DNA of 64,000 nt from the NCBI GenBank assembly GCA_947359465.1, contig OX375876.1, positions 63,122,998-63,186,997 of the forward strand, given 5' to 3'. Each line of letters opens with the position of its first letter. The first letter of the stretch is position 1. Under the pieces are notes generated by a model. That model was given only the letters and a program-made list of their open reading frames with translations. It ran no database searches and was not told where the DNA came from. Below, in pieces: positions 33,307 through 46,939 of this stretch. This DNA comes from Metellina segmentata (taxonomy: Eukaryota > Arthropoda > Arachnida > Araneae > Tetragnathidae). The translations under genes and the position numbers were made by a program.

Positions 33307-34855
33307 TCAACATTGTTATTATGTACATAACAGTTCACAAAGAGCAGAACATTTCATCATGTCAATCTATATTGCGAAGATTGAGTTAATTTGTGGAAGT
33401 ATTCAAATTTTTGAGTCTCTATTTGAGGATTAAACTATTTTGTACACTAGCATTTGATTTTTTTGGTTTGTTTATTGCATAATCTTAGGTGCTGTTGGCT
33501 TCATCATCTGTTGATGTTCTTGTATAAATGTGATTGTGTCTTTATAGAAATATGGGAGGCTCCTGTGAAGTTGGCTGTTACCTTGATTAGGCTGAGCGTT
33601 CCTGTGTTTTGACTAGAAGTGTCTTGTATGTACTTAAGTATTTATGTTTATTCCTTCATATATTTGTTTATGAGGGTTCAGTTATGAAACTTGATCTTGA
33701 TATTGAAGTTATCTTCAATACGGCGATTCTTTATTGCTTCCTAGCAATGTCTTATATAAGGTAAAGGGAGATAATCGTTATGATGAAGATCTGAAGGTGA
33801 AATGATGCCGGCCTAAGATTTTATTGGGGATTCTAGAATTTGTACATGTTTCTGGAGTCTGGAGGAATCCACGAAGAAGTTTTATGGAAAAATTCAAGTC
33901 GAAATTCTGATATGGTTTTAAATACAACGAATTTTCTAATGAAATGTTCCATTTACGGGAAAACTGATTACTTTTATCTTTAGGTTTTATGAATTATGTT
34001 GACCACTGAATAAAGAATATCAGTAATTAAAGCGCGTTTGCAAGGTTTTGTAATAGCATAATTGTAAGATTTGAACTGTCGAGTAGATAGAGATTAGAAG
34101 ATATTCTCCAAAGATTAATATTTGGTTGGGCATCACAAAATACTTGTCGTATGCCCCCTTTTTTCTTCACTGAGAAGACAATTGATTGATACATTTATCT
34201 GGATATGCTACAATTCTTTTTGTGATTCAACTTGTTTTGGAACGGTTGTCTTCTACATTGACTACATTGCTGTATTCCTAGATAGGGCGTGTTACATTTA
34301 TAACAAATGTACTGCATAAAACTTTTCAGGAAATGAATAGAAAGAGGCTCAAACAGTTTTTTGACTGCTCTGTCACTTGATCTAACACTTCTTAATTTTC
34401 GTGTAGGGTTTTGTTGAAGCAAATGGGTACAAAATTAAAATTAACTGCATTAATCAACTTAATGAGATCACAGCTGCACCTGATACCTTTAATCGAACTT
34501 CACCTGATACCAGGTGCTTTTTTTTAAATGTTTCCACTGAACGTAGTGATTTGTGAGTTGATATACAAGGAGACGTGGAATTGTGCAAATATTTTTTGAT
34601 TTCATACATATAATTCATATGTAACGCAAAAAGAGGAATCAAAATGCTTCTTCATAGAAATGGATGGTTACTTCAGAAACACCCTGTACGTAGCAATTCA
34701 CAATACAACAAAATTACAGTGACATTTAACTATGTACCAACATTTTACGGATAGGTTACTTCCCTAATGTCTCTAATTTGCGCCTTATTTAGTAAGCATT
34801 GTGGCAAGAGAGACTTTAAATATACAAAATCAGCTCCCAATTCTTTAGACATCGT
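33307..34855. other. AT-rich intergenic DNA
   Basis: No gene or element is recognised. A small acctgataccaggtgc palindromic patch lies near 34503-34520. Confidence 0.4.
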
Positions 34856-35240
34856 ACCCCTGTTCGAGGTGCTGAAACAACCCATCTCTTATTTTGGACG
34901 TTGAAGTGGCTACCTGAGGGGGATGGGTTGAGTGACCCCTCTAAGCTCCCTCCAAGAAGTATGGAATGTGTGTAATAACGCGCCACTTCGGTCTAATCTA
35001 AGAGCTATCTCTTCTCCATACGTCTTCTAATAAAATCCTTTTTCTTCGAATCCGGTGAAAGAATGGAGAGGAAGAAGAAGATATAAGAAGAAAAGGTTCC
35101 TAGTCCCCCGGGATTCGAAAATAGGATGTCAAAAAATAAATCCGGCATTATTACTCCTGGGTGTTGAAATCTCACTATCCGGCTTTTTCCTCCTCACTCT
35201 CTGATCTGCTCCGCTTCATCCGGCTTTAGAAGGGTGCGTT
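34856..35240. other. GC-richer unique island
   Basis: Less AT-rich than its flanks and without tandem structure. It contains a purine-rich run (35065-35095). It has no long open frame and is possibly non-coding conserved DNA. Confidence 0.2.
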
Positions 35241-35487
35241 GACTGTGGAAACTCTGTTGTTTTCAGGTCCAGTCAACTTATCAATCACTTAAACAATATA
35301 TTGAAGTATTAAAGTTAAATAATACTTGTTGTATATAATACTTCTTGGTCTAGACAAGCTAGACAAAATCGCATGTCAAAAAGTTCAAGAAAAGCGAAGA
35401 ATTACAGTACAGATACTCCCTGTGGACAACTTCAGACGAGAAAGATGGCCAGGAGAGGCTTCTTCCATATTGTATTTCCAACAAGTC

Positions 35488-35660
35488 GGTTGGTTGGGTT
35501 TTTATGGGGCTATATTTGGTCATGCTGAGCCAGACACAAGGCATATAATTTCAAGTATTAGATACACATAATCAAAGTTTTATTTGACACAGAAGAGAGA
35601 AACACACTCAGAGAGAAGTCGTACCTCACAGAAATAGAACCTGCACCGACAACAAATCTC
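35488..35660 (-). repeat. SINE-B copy
   Basis: On the minus strand: B-box-side remnant gtgcaggttctatttctgtg, tgtttctctcttctgtgtca, aataaaactttgattatgtg, tgccttgtgtctggctcagc and the family tail ccataaaaacccaaccaacc. The tail is nearly intact. Confidence 0.75.
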
Positions 35661-35691
35661 CAGCTGTTTGCATAAATGTAGGAAGGAAGGT

Positions 35692-35735
35692 AGTTTAGCG
35701 TCACACTGGAGCAACATTGCTAGCATAAAGGAGCG
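35692..35735 (-). repeat. SINE-A tail fragment
   Basis: tagcgtcacactggagcaac matches only the 3' end of family A. Confidence 0.45.
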
Positions 35736-36119
35736 AAAAGGAGATTAAGCAATGGTAAACCTTTTATTTGCTCAGGATCATGTTATCAAAACTAGTAGTA
35801 ACTTGTCCCTTAGAGTACTTGAAAGATGGTTGGAATGCAACATTAATCATATGATTTATCCAGGTAATTGGAGAAGGTGCTCATCAATTGTTTGATCCAT
35901 TGATTAATCATCTGTTACTAAAAGACTGGCAATGTTAGTACTTTTGACACTAAAGACGAAGATAGAGAAAACTTCACATCTACCCTACCATAAAAGTTAT
36001 ATAGCCAAACGATTTGATAAGTTACCGAATTGGCCAAACAAGTACATTTTTTACAGAGCTGTCACGTGACTACTAGTCGACAAGTTGGTCATACGTCTTC
36101 GAGCTTCTCTCAGTAGTAA

Positions 36120-36190
36120 GGCTCAGTCTACCTATATTTCACCTCTACAATTGTTAGCCTATAGCCCACTGAGCCACTTTGGTCCCTTTC
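36120..36190 (-). repeat. SINE-B head fragment
   Basis: On the minus strand: GGACCAAAGTGGCTCAGTGG then GCTATAGGCTAAC. This is the tRNA-like A-box region seen at the 5' end of the 55501-55703 copy, without body or tail. Confidence 0.55.
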
Positions 36191-36199
36191 AACAGTTCT

Positions 36200-37399
36200 T
36201 GAAAACCTTTATATGGTCAAATTATGAGAGTGGGTTGGATTATTTTGGTTCTGTATTGCGAGATCAAAGAGAGAGTTTTTAAACAACGCATGCTGGTAGA
36301 TGTGATTGAATAACAGGACTAACGTGGAGAGTTCAATAATTACATAAAATTACTTGACAATAAACATAGCCTAAGACAGCACGTCCACCGTACCTCGTGC
36401 TTTCATAAGTCTCTTCCCTTTATACTCTTTATCATCAACCTCCATGTTACCATTATGTTAGTTAGGTGTGATGATCACACAAAGTGTATTGAAAAAGGCA
36501 CTCTATGCTAATAAACGAACTAAAGGTTTTATTTCGCATCTTATTTTATCTGTATTTTGATTGAGAGTAGGAGGCCGTTTAGTAAAAGTAATCGATTCAA
36601 ATTACCTAATTGCACTTGTGAGCAAATATTTTCAGAAAATTTTGTACGAACCGCAAGATTGATTCATAAGCATTGGAAAATTATTTTTATATAGAAAAAA
36701 GAAAAATCTTTGGAGATTAGAATTATATTTATTTTAAGTCAAACGATTTCCCATAAAAGTATATAATACAAACATAAAAAATTCAAAAGCCTTTATTCCA
36801 TTCTTTAACATAATAAATATCTTGAGAAATAATTCAGATGTATACATGTTTGTTTTACTAGAAAGTGCAAAACTTTCTAATTAAAAAATAAAGTATAATG
36901 TAGACAGGAAACTTTTACACACACAGGAAAGAGGAAAGACGACTGAAGCATATTCATATATTTTGAAAACATTTTCAATAAATTAGGAACATTTTTCCAT
37001 TAATAACTAAAAATCTTGAATCATGTAGAAAATTTTTTTTTTCTGAGTGGAGTTCTATTTAAGTTTTTGACTTGCTAAAGCTGTTAACTTTAATCTTGCT
37101 TTATTTAGCTACAACAGAAGTACCCGGCGTATCTCTGGTTGAATTGGTAAAACGTTAATTGAAAGTGATTTGACAAATCACTTTTCTCTATCAGAAAAAT
37201 GCAAAATTAGAAAACAGATATGGTAACGGAAAACAATTTTTTAAACTCCAATCTGACATATTCTATTATTTACTTTTGATGAAATACCTATGCTTGCTTT
37301 ATCTGGCAAGTCCATTTGATATTCATTACACTATATTGTAAGGCAAAACTATCAAAAAGTGGTAGTGCGATGACGATTGCAGAGGTCGATTTTGAGTTC
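36200..37399. other. AT-rich intergenic DNA
   Basis: No coding potential or repeat is recognised. Confidence 0.4.
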
Positions 37400-37434
37400 A
37401 TTCGTTTTTTCGAGATAACCACTGGGAGGGTTAA
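37400..37434. mobile_element. piggyBac-type MITE right-end fragment
   Basis: cgagataaccactgggaggg runs directly into TTAA. This matches the right terminus of the family (compare 18330-18354 and 40970-40994). The left end is not found. Confidence 0.5.
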
Positions 37435-37529
37435 AGCCGGACGACTGACCTCTTCAGTGCATACGTAAAAAGGCTAACGGGTGGTTATTTGTAAGAGAGC
37501 ATCAAGTGAAAAGTGTTAATCCTAACAGA

Positions 37530-37635
37530 AACAATCAGCAACAACCATGCGCTGTTAAACCGAGATTGGAACATGGGATCTTGGTGACAGATTACTACAT
37601 TGACCACCGTACCTAGAGATTGCTCCCTGGTACGC
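37530..37635 (-). repeat. Possible tRNA-like SINE head
   Basis: On the minus strand an A-box-like TACGGTGGTCAATGTAG and a B-box-like GTTCCAATC lie at about tRNA spacing. There is no body match to families A-C, so this is tentative. Confidence 0.3.
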
Positions 37636-37859
37636 TGGTCATATTTACCTAAAATAAATATTAAAAAAAAAACACGATAGGTTTTCCAAACCGATAAACC
37701 ATCTATAATTACAATCCAAATAAAACCTTCGCTTTAAAGACGAACAAATTTAATCTTGTTTTTCTTTAGAAAGTGTAGTTTAAAAACATTTCCGTCATCA
37801 AAACAAAGAAATAATAAAACATCCATCCGATATTCATTTACACATATATGTCTTTGCGT

Positions 37860-38450
37860 TTCCGGTACCAATTTCCCCTCCCATCATCGAAAGACTACGA
37901 AAGGAGGATAAAACCTCTAATACCCGATGGCACGGTTGAGCTGCTGAAAACATCAAACTGAGATTAGAGCAAAATGCGAGAAACAGGAAAACTTGCGCTA
38001 AATGCCTAAGTTAGATTCCCCGTCGGCCTCCTCTTCCCCAGAAATATGAATCCCCATCTTATTTCCTTCATCATAAACGATGGGGGTTGGGGAGTAAAAA
38101 AGGACTGAAAGCGACAGATAGGGGGAAAAGCACGGGGAGTAGTTAGGGGGACTACTACGTGACTATCAAACAAATTGCGTGCTTTACTTTGCAGCAGCCA
38201 TCGCGCGAGATTTCTGTCGCTGTGTGACAGATTAAATGGTCGGAAGGAATTGGCACCGGTTCTGATTCTAAATGCTTTCGTACATAACTAGAGGTGGAGG
38301 GGGTTGCAAAAGGAAGTGGGGGACAAATACGAAGAGCAAACAAGTTTGTATTTCCTACACAAATGCGGCACCTCCTCTCACACCCTTTTCGCCTTTCAGC
38401 GAGCTCAAAAATATAAATAAAATTATTTGGTGCAGGGAGAATTTTGATTT
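37860..38450. other. GC-richer unique island
   Basis: Balanced composition, no transposon similarity and chance-length open frames on both strands. It is followed by a short TA run at 38446-38470. Confidence 0.2.
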
Positions 38451-38470
38451 ATATATATAAATATATATAT

Positions 38471-39690
38471 GGTCGTGTGGCGTTGATATTTTTTTTCTGC
38501 TGGTGAAACGACTTTTGCATTTTTCAATAATTTCTTCGAGGGATTTTTAGATAGAAAACGACCTAGATGCATAAGTTTTGAAAAAAAATTTCATTTATAC
38601 CTCAGTTCTAGGGAAAAGAGTATTTACTCTGGTTGTTATTTGTACTTTTATTTCCATAATTACTCAGTCCTGAAAGTTGAGAATTGTGTATTTAGCTAAG
38701 CAATAAGTCAGACTTAGTTGATAAATGTGACTTCTTAAAGTTGTGATCGATAGAGTGAGTGATCGCAAGTTCTGCATTGCAAAACACATTGCCATTAACA
38801 TACGCTTTCAAGAACAATGATTCACCGTCGAAGTTGCTTCTTAGATGTAAGAGGTAAATGCATTCAATAAATTAGCCCAAGTAGAATGTAATTCCAGTTA
38901 CTGGGCAAATAAAAATATAATTACAACCAAAAATAATGTTAACAATTTAAAACCCAGACATTGCATAAGTCTTTTCTACAGGACTCGTTCCATAAGTAAT
39001 CACGATGGGTATTTGTTTTACCTCCTTGTTGTCAGGTATTAGTAGTTGTTTAAATGCCATTCAGATAGACTAATTTGCTGTTTTGCAAAATATTACCATT
39101 AGTTACCCTTACAAGATCCATAAATCACACCCTGAGTTGTTGAAATGCATTCAATGAAGTTCGTAAGATAATTTAAGCAAATACACCCAGTAGAATTCTG
39201 TATATAAACGGAAAAAATATTTATTTTCTTTTGAAATAACTTTATAGCAGCTCTTTGTTTAACCTTCTGAGCTTCACGCGATTTCCTAGTAGTGTATAAT
39301 TGTTTATTCTTCACAACATACATACTGACTAAATAAACACATTTATTGGTTAATAGAATCATCTGAAAGATTATATTTGTTAAGGTCAAAACTGGTTTGA
39401 TGTCATGAAAGGAGGACTGTAGGTTGTAGAATGGATGCATGTGTGCGAACCTTTTAGAGAGTTATAACTGTGTACAACGATATCTGATTATAATTCCCAG
39501 CCATTTAAGACCTTATTACCAATTAAATAATAAATAAAACGAAAAATTAATTTTATTGATAAAATTTAAAGTTCTCATACTGCAACATCAATACTTTCGA
39601 GTGAACTACAACAATATTTACAATCAGAAAAAATCTGCTAATGGACTGGAAATACTTTCCATTTTAAAATAGCGTTCACTAAACCCATTT
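38471..39690. other. AT-rich intergenic DNA
   Basis: A 113-codon minus-strand open frame at 39099-39440 has no recognisable domain and AT-driven composition. No element is seen. Confidence 0.35.
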
Positions 39691-40400
39691 CTGAAAACTG
39701 TCAACATAATCACATTGTCCCCCACCGCTTCACTGTAACAAATATCTATTCTGGAGATTCAGTGTATTTCCAACAAGGTTGCTTCCATTGTACAAAATAA
39801 AATCCCCTTGCATCAAATCATACATTTCAAAAGAGAACAGATCACAACGGAGCACTGAATCATCTCTTTCATTCGAGATTGGCCATTCAACCTCTACGCT
39901 AGCATTGTGAATAAAACCCTAAACCTGGAACGGCGTTAAAGATGGACTGCTTGCAATTATGGCACAACGCAGGTTGCGTTTCGAATAATGACATTCCGAT
40001 TCAATTGGCAAGGTCTCTTGTGTGTATCTCTTTTTTTTTCTCAGTCAAAGGTAATAACCGTGTTAACTCAATTGGCCACGAATCCTGACAAGTTCGATTC
40101 AATCGATTATTCCAACGAGTAATTTATATTTGGTGGCAACAAAAAAGCCATTATTGATGCCTTTCGATCGTTGAATGGTAACAAAGACTTGGTCGTCTTT
40201 TTGTGGGGGATGGAATAACATAAAAAATACAATGCATTTTCTCAATGGTAAACCAATGTCGGCTCGCTTGTTTGTGATTATACACTTTCACCGCTTAAGG
40301 CATGATGCGCTGGGGCATTGGGAAGCTAAGAGGTTATTAACAAGCACCACGCTTGTAGCAAGTATTCGCTGCAACTAGAAAGTGTGAAGGGGTGAGGTAT
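39691..40400. other. GC-richer unique island
   Basis: Non-repetitive, with several attgg/ccaat and homeodomain-like cores (for example tcaatcgattattcc at about 40100). No coding sign; possible regulatory DNA. Confidence 0.25.
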
Positions 40401-40770
40401 TTCTGTTGACTTTTCAATGGACTGAGTAGAGATCTTATACGAGCTCATGCCATTTTCGCCCTGAAAGACAATTGTCACTTATTAAGTATTGGGACAATGG
40501 TGCTTTTAACCTGTGTGTCGGATCGTGATATTTATTTGAAATAGATTCCCGCAGGTGTATTTCCGCATGTACTTTTCGGAGTACCTGAAAAATAGCGTGA
40601 CATTGAACCATTTGCTTTCTTTTCGTAATCATCTCATTGGTGATTCAGTGGTTGTATGTTTTTTCTGTTAGACATTACAAACCGTGCAGGTTGACTCAGT
40701 CGATGCTCACTTGAATTATCTAAGTTCTGTCAAGTTACTTATTGAAAAGTAAACCATGTAAATTTTATTT

Positions 40771-40994
40771 TTAACCTTCCTGGCGGTTGTCTCGATGATG
40801 CACCTCACAATTAGAAAAGTTGACTAGATCTTGATGGATGATATATCTCGTCATTAGAAGTAAACTAAACAGATCTTGATCTCATCGTCATGAGAGTAAT
40901 CGGGAATTTCTTGGTGACAAGATATCTTGTCATTAGCAAAATTTCTCAAATCCTGATGGACGAGATATCTTTTCGAAACCACTTGGATGGTTGA
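40771..40994. mobile_element. piggyBac-type MITE copy
   Basis: TTAA (40771-40774) precedes CCTTCCTGGCGGTTGTCTCG. The right end is aaccacttggatgg then TTGA, a one-base-changed TTAA. The interior holds gatatatctcgtcattagaa, gacaagatatcttgtcatta and cctgatggacgagatatct. It is the best guide to the family consensus. Confidence 0.8.
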
Positions 40995-40999
40995 TTAGC

Positions 41000-43285
41000 C
41001 TTCAACATCAATTTTTTCTACATCAACCTGGGTGTATCACACTTCTTGGGAGTGCAGGGAGACAAGACAACAGTGCAAGTTTTTACAGAAACTACGCTAG
41101 AGCAGTATTGGATAGTTCATTGCCAAGGCACAAATTATTTATGTATTAAATTACTCGTTATGTTTTAGTAAAATTCTTGAATTATACTTGAAGTGCTTTT
41201 GAATTATTCATGTTTCCTCAAGTTACTAACTAGAAACAAACTAGACAAAAATTTACAGGATAAATTATATATAATTTATTTTGATTTAGTAACTCATCGA
41301 TTCTTCTTGGAAGAAAATGAAAGATCGCAATACACCTAGGGAGGCGATGTACCGTAGTAAGAGAATTATAAACTCTTAGGAATAAAAGGGGGGGGGGCAC
41401 ATATTCTGAATTTAAGTATACGTTTTTATGTACACTTGGGTAATGTTACAAGCTGAATAAACAATTCACAAAAAAATTAAATGATGCTGAACACAAGGCA
41501 ATTTGAAATCAGAATATTTTCGTTTGAAACACCAAAAAATCGTTTTTGCTAATTCACTTTAAGATTGCAAATAGAGCTCCTAATTCTAAAGGTGAAATAT
41601 CGATCTACTACACACCTCCCTATTTGTAAACCAAATATTTATTAGAAGTGAGAACAAGTCAAAGGGAGCGCTATACTGGTCGCGTTATATATTGAAGATC
41701 AATACATTGAAGAGTTGCTGTATTGTATTTGAACTTTGTTTTGGCCAAATCCATTGATTTTTAGCAAATTTTTACTTTATTCAAAGGAATTGACTCCAAT
41801 ATCTTTAAATTCAAAGCATGATGTCAATTAAACATATTTGAATGTTTACAAAATCAAACACAAAATGGATGACTGATGGTGCTTTTCACAGACTACTTAT
41901 GGTGAACAGTCAATAAAATCAATATTCATGGTCAATAGTTTGAAGGCTTTAATAAATATATAACTAGAATTAATATTAACTTGACTAGAGTTGATAGATT
42001 TGACTAGAATGAATATTGACTGAGCAAATTTGTAAAATATTTCGAAATTTTGAAAGAAACTGTGGTTTAGAAAACTGATACATTGCTGAAATTGAGAGAG
42101 GATTTTCATTACTAAATTAAGTTTGAAATATAGTTAACTATTTTGAATAAAAGTTGCTAATTTATCTTTATTTGACTAGAAATGGAACAAAACGAGAGTT
42201 TTATACTGTAAATTATTGACGAAAGTACTAAACAAAGTTTAGTACCAGGAACCCAAAAGTTATTTATATACAATTTTATTCTCAATTGCTCTGAAAGATG
42301 CTCGCTCCATGAAATCAAGTTACACAATATACATACATTTGAAACTCAATATAGCAAAGTGTTTCCTTAAGAGTTACTTACAAATGTAATTTAAAATTTG
42401 TCTCAGGAGACAAGCATTTACTTTATTGCAATTTTATGCCCAAGTATCATGTTTAGCAGGGAATGCCACTGCCAAGTTGAATCTCTTACACACATTTGTT
42501 TGAAACTGACTACAGCAAAGCATTTCTTTAGAAACTATATGTTTAATACAATTTTTTTAGCTATTCTATATTCTTTCTTTTGATGAGATAGCACAATGCG
42601 TTTAATGATATACAACTGTTAATTAGTATTATATCGCGCGGACTCTAACCCGATAAACAAAATCGAAAAAGAAAACAATCCGCTTCTAAACAAAATTACA
42701 TTTCATCGTTTAAGTGAAATTTAAACAAGTTTCAGAATCGAGCACACCGGTAACGATATTATTAAATTTAACAGACAGAAAACATCTGTCTTGCCCTAAC
42801 AGAATTTGAAGCAGCTTAGGCAGCGGTTGGCTGAACTCCAAGAATCGAAGCTGAATCAACACAATGATCAAACTTTGGTGCGCTTCAGTGTAAATCACCA
42901 CAGACATTCGAGAGGCGTCGGAAGTAATTACTGACGCGAAAAACCCATTGAGTTGAAACTTTTGGTAGAACATCTCGAGTTTACTTTCCCGTATCCAGGG
43001 GTCCCCAGAGACTTGGGTGTGGTAGTTACTTAACAAGGGCGGGATGCATCGATAGCAAAATTGTGTTATCTGTCCAATTCATTGAGGTAGTCTCAAAACA
43101 GTGTATACTGGAAAATTATCTACCGTGAATCATTTTTATGATGCAGATAGTTAAAAGGCATTAATATTTAAGGCGGTACTGACTGCGTCTTGTGGGTGAT
43201 TTTCCATTATCTTTCTTTACATATTCAGAATACTATTTAATTGGGATGTGGTAGGAAATTTGAAAGATTGCACATTTTGAGTTCG
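41000..43285. other. AT-rich intergenic DNA with a small local duplication
   Basis: Segments near 42314-42390 and 42478-42545 resemble each other (catttgaaactcaatatagc / gtttgaaactgactacagca, then aaag.atttc). A ten-base G run sits at 41387-41397. A 108-codon minus-strand frame at 42710-43036 has near-balanced composition but no family I recognise. Confidence 0.35.
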
Positions 43286-43291
43286 ATTCTC

Positions 43292-43486
43292 TTAATCCTT
43301 CTGCTGGTTGCCTGGACGTGGTATATCGTCATTATCAGATGTTGATGGAAGAGATAACTCAGTCTTTGAAGGACGAGATATCTCTTTATTAGCGAAAATG
43401 GTCAGATATTGATGGATGAAATATTTCGTTACCAGAAAAATTGGTCAGATTTTGGAAAACGAGATATCTTGTCGAAAACACTTGGA
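43292..43486. mobile_element. piggyBac-type MITE copy
   Basis: TTAA (43292-43295) precedes TCCTTCTGCTGGTTGCCTGG. The interior contains gaaggacgagatatctcttt, gcgaaaatggtcagatattg and gaaaacgagatatcttgtcg, and it ends aaaacacttggacgcc. The right TTAA is lost. Confidence 0.7.
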
Positions 43487-43489
43487 CGC

Positions 43490-45490
43490 CGGTATGTATA
43501 TCTGTACATTACAGTTCAATAAATATTCATTGCTCTGTAGAACAAGGACCTGTGTCTAATTTCGCTATTTTTAAGTTACGTTCACAAATCCTTTCAATGT
43601 AATGGCCAGTTATAAAATAAAATAAAAGTGTAAAAACATAAGCTATTGTCAATGTATTAAAAATTAATCAAAACATTGGAGTTGTTTGTTGATCATGTTT
43701 GTTTAGTTTCTATATTAAATTAAAGAAATAAAAAATTATATGAAATAAGCTTACTGTTACCAAAACCTTGCAAAATAGACAAGGTGTTTTTCTACTATAG
43801 CTATTTTTATACGAAGGTTTGAGCTTTTATCTGACTCTTCAAAATTTATATTGAATAAAACAGTAATAAAACATAAATGCAACTAAATATTTTATCTGAA
43901 AACCTGAATTGAAATTTCATCGAATTAGTATCAGTTCATATGAGTACCCTTCAAAAAAAGAATATTCATATTCATATTATAAGAAATAACAAATTTCCAT
44001 TAATTTTGAATTGAGATGTAAGTAGATATATACTATATGTCTTATGCACCAAAAAATTGTGTGTAGGACTAGCTTTTCATTCAATATACTTTGTTTCCTT
44101 TTTGAGAGAACACAGGCTTTAACCACTTATATGCTCAATGTCGAACCATTCATTATTTTATGTATAGAACTCTGTCAAATTTTACTGTAATAATTTCTAA
44201 CAAAAACATCGATTAAAATATCATGACCACAAATACACTACAACGTAATTAACCTGTATTTACATGTATGATTTATTTGATTATTTAATGCATTTTGAAA
44301 CTAAATTCTAGTTAAAATAATATTTATCGATACGAATACTATATATAATAAAAATTTTATTTAAGTGAAATATATTTTAAAAATGTTATGAGACTTAAAT
44401 AATTCAAGCTTGAATTATAAAAGTCTCGTATGATGCAAAAGTAGTTAGAAATAAAGTATACTTCTATATCAGAAATCTTATTTAAATAACTACATTGTTG
44501 TGTAGTTATGAGTATTTTAAAACATAGTGTAGCTTACTTATTGAAGTTAAGAAATGAAATGCGACTATAATTTATCCAGATATGTTTCAAAAAAGCAACA
44601 CGTTCGTATACTACTGATAATTTTATTCAAAGCCTCTAAACTTGATTATATGCTTTTATTCAACTATGATAAGAAATATGAATTAAAAGAATAAATGTGA
44701 CATATTTTCTATTCTAATTCTATGCCATTTGTGTTTACTGTCTAGGTAACAGAAATGATAGTTCGAAAATGTCTTTATTAATCATATTGGAACATGCCTT
44801 CAATCGTCTTTGGTAAAATAAGAAATAATAAATGTTTCCCGTTGGATTAAGTGAGAAATTCTCGACAAAGATGGTATCTGTTAAATTTTGTCAAAGTAAT
44901 GTAGATTAGATAAATTCAGTTTTGTGAAGAATTCATCGAGTAGTTCTATATTTACTTTAAGATTATCTTAAGATAGATATTTTGTAAATTTGTGCTAAAA
45001 TCACATCTTACAAAATATGATTATAATTATTATACGAAACACAAAACAATTTTTATAGTACTTTGATTAGAAACCAAACGCGATGAAAAAACATCATGAC
45101 TTTGAAATCAAAAAAGAAATTTATTTTAGTTATAAGTTTATTTATAGTTCCAACATCTGAGCGATGAGCTAATGAATTCTAATACTATTTATCCTGCTCT
45201 TCTTGATGACACTTATGAGAGCATCAGTATTGAAATTATTTCCAATATTCCTTCGTACTGACTTTAAATTAGTACTCGTTTCAAAGCTTGAAAAGAATCC
45301 CCAGAGAAAAAAAATGTTTCTTATAGTTTATGTATTATTTTAGATTTATTTTATTCGTATTTCAGCAGTACTCTAAAGTTTTGACTAAGGATTTGAAGGA
45401 ATTCCCATGAATATGAATTATTTTTCAATATCATAAATCATTACCTGTTTAAGGTGTAAAAAATAAGCGTTGAAGATGCGCTAAATTTAA
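43490..45490. other. Very AT-rich intergenic DNA
   Basis: No gene, SINE or transposon is recognised in about 2 kb. Confidence 0.5.
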
Positions 45491-45492
45491 TT

Positions 45493-45590
45493 TTAACCTT
45501 CCGTGTGGTTTTGTAGAGATATCTCGTCCATTAAGATCACACCAATTTAGCCAAAAACGGGATACCAAGTCAAAAGGACCACCAAAAGAG
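45493..45590. mobile_element. piggyBac-type MITE fragment
   Basis: TTAA (45493-45496) then CCTTCCGTGTGGTTTTG, followed by the agatatctcgtccattaaga stretch. It stops near gtcaaaaggaccacc, so it is internally deleted or truncated. Confidence 0.6.
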
Positions 45591-45821
45591 GTACTATTTT
45601 GTATGAATAATACGAATGCTCACAAAATTAATCACAGAATTAATGTATACTCTTCCTTATTCATAAAAACATGGCAATGCATAATGCAATATCTCTAGTA
45701 TATATTGCGCTTATTAGATGCCTACATCGGCGTCTTCAGTTAATATATTTTGTTTTACAAGTCTTGATATAGAATTCTTCCAGTCAAAATCAAGTTTTTT
45801 ATAATTTGATAGGTAGATGGG

Positions 45822-45896
45822 TATATAATTAACGTCACACTGGAGCAACACAAAGGACTATTGTCGACGATCCATAATCAAATCCAAAAGCAGGTT
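45822..45896 (-). repeat. SINE-A 3' fragment
   Basis: aattaacgtcacactggagc, aacacaaaggactattgtcg and gacgatccataatcaaatcc match the family A tail only. Confidence 0.7.
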
Positions 45897-45948
45897 ACCG
45901 CATGCCATAATGAGTACTTTTCAATTAATCAGTACGTAGGTAGTTTTT

Positions 45949-46235
45949 TTAATTAGCGTCGTACTGAAGCAATACAGCGGGCTGGCTTTTGGCGACGGTC
46001 CGGGATCATTTCCGATGGAAAGGTGCAAGGGCAACACGTCGTAAATTGCAACCATTATCAGATGACGAGGTAACACCTGAGCTGGAACCCCATTCTCCAA
46101 ACTTCAAAACAAGCTAACGTGAAAGGATTTGAGGACGCGGTAGTTATACCGTGCATCTTACCACTGTGTTCCTGACGGTATTGGATTTGATTCGAACTCA
46201 CAACCCTCCAGTCCCTTACCTTTCCAACCAGATAA
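45949..46235 (-). repeat. SINE-A, near full length
   Basis: Tail to head on the plus strand: ttaattagcgtcgtactgaa, gacggtccgggatcatttcc, cagatgacgaggtaacacct, gagctggaaccccattctcc, then the core and a head with gattcgaactcacaaccctc (the B-box region reversed). It lies about 50 bp from another family A fragment in the same orientation. Confidence 0.8.
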
Positions 46236-46779
46236 ATAATTAAGATGGACAAATTATATTCAAACGCTCCCGTTATGAGGGCTGTTTAAACTGTGTCTCA
46301 ATGATGTTCGTGTATCTACTAGAAAATAAGTAGAGTAAAATATCAGAATAGTTATAATTTATGAATAGGTATGAGTGTATTGACTGGAAGTGATTAGGGC
46401 ATGTATTATGAACCTGGGGTTCAATGGAGGTGGAGCACAAAAGAGACAAAAATTTGAATATTACTATCTTGAATTTGCATTCAAAAGTTTAACTGTTAAT
46501 TTCAAATAATAATTACATGTACACATCACTCATTGCATTACACTTCTATGACATACTGTATGTACATTATACAGTGAGAATATTCCTGGAGATCATATTG
46601 CTTTGCCACAATATCACTCAAAAATTAAAGTTAGTTCAGAAAATGAATAAAAGTAAAACCATTTTCTCTGTTCCATTAAAAATATTGACATAAGGGCTTC
46701 ATTAAATCAATGACTTAAGCATTCAATTTTGTCACAATTTAAAACACACTTAGACGAAACATTTTCCCAGACCTACTGC

Positions 46780-46935
46780 TGTCCATAATACCGATTGGGC
46801 CATAGTACCGAAACACCCTATTAAACCCAGATAAAATGTCCTGCATCATAAAACCCAAACACATTATCCAACCCAAGTAAAATACCTGGCGACATAAAAC
46901 CCAAACATCCACTCTCAGACAAAATACCCACTTTC
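46780..46935. repeat. Minisatellite-like repeat, period about 46 bp
   Basis: Units starting cccagataaaatgtcctgca (46826) and cccaagtaaaatacctggcg (46872) both run into cataaaacccaaaca. Partial units flank them. The cataaaaccca motif resembles the SINE-B tail, so this may be an expanded tail. Confidence 0.6.
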
Positions 46936-46939
46936 GAGT

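Noticed and set aside
41387..41397. Poly-G run as a quadruplex element
   Set aside because: A single G run without three partner runs nearby.
42710..43036. 108-codon minus-strand open frame as a gene
   Set aside because: No domain, start context or neighbouring exon supports it. Length is not exceptional in 64 kb; a protein search would be needed.
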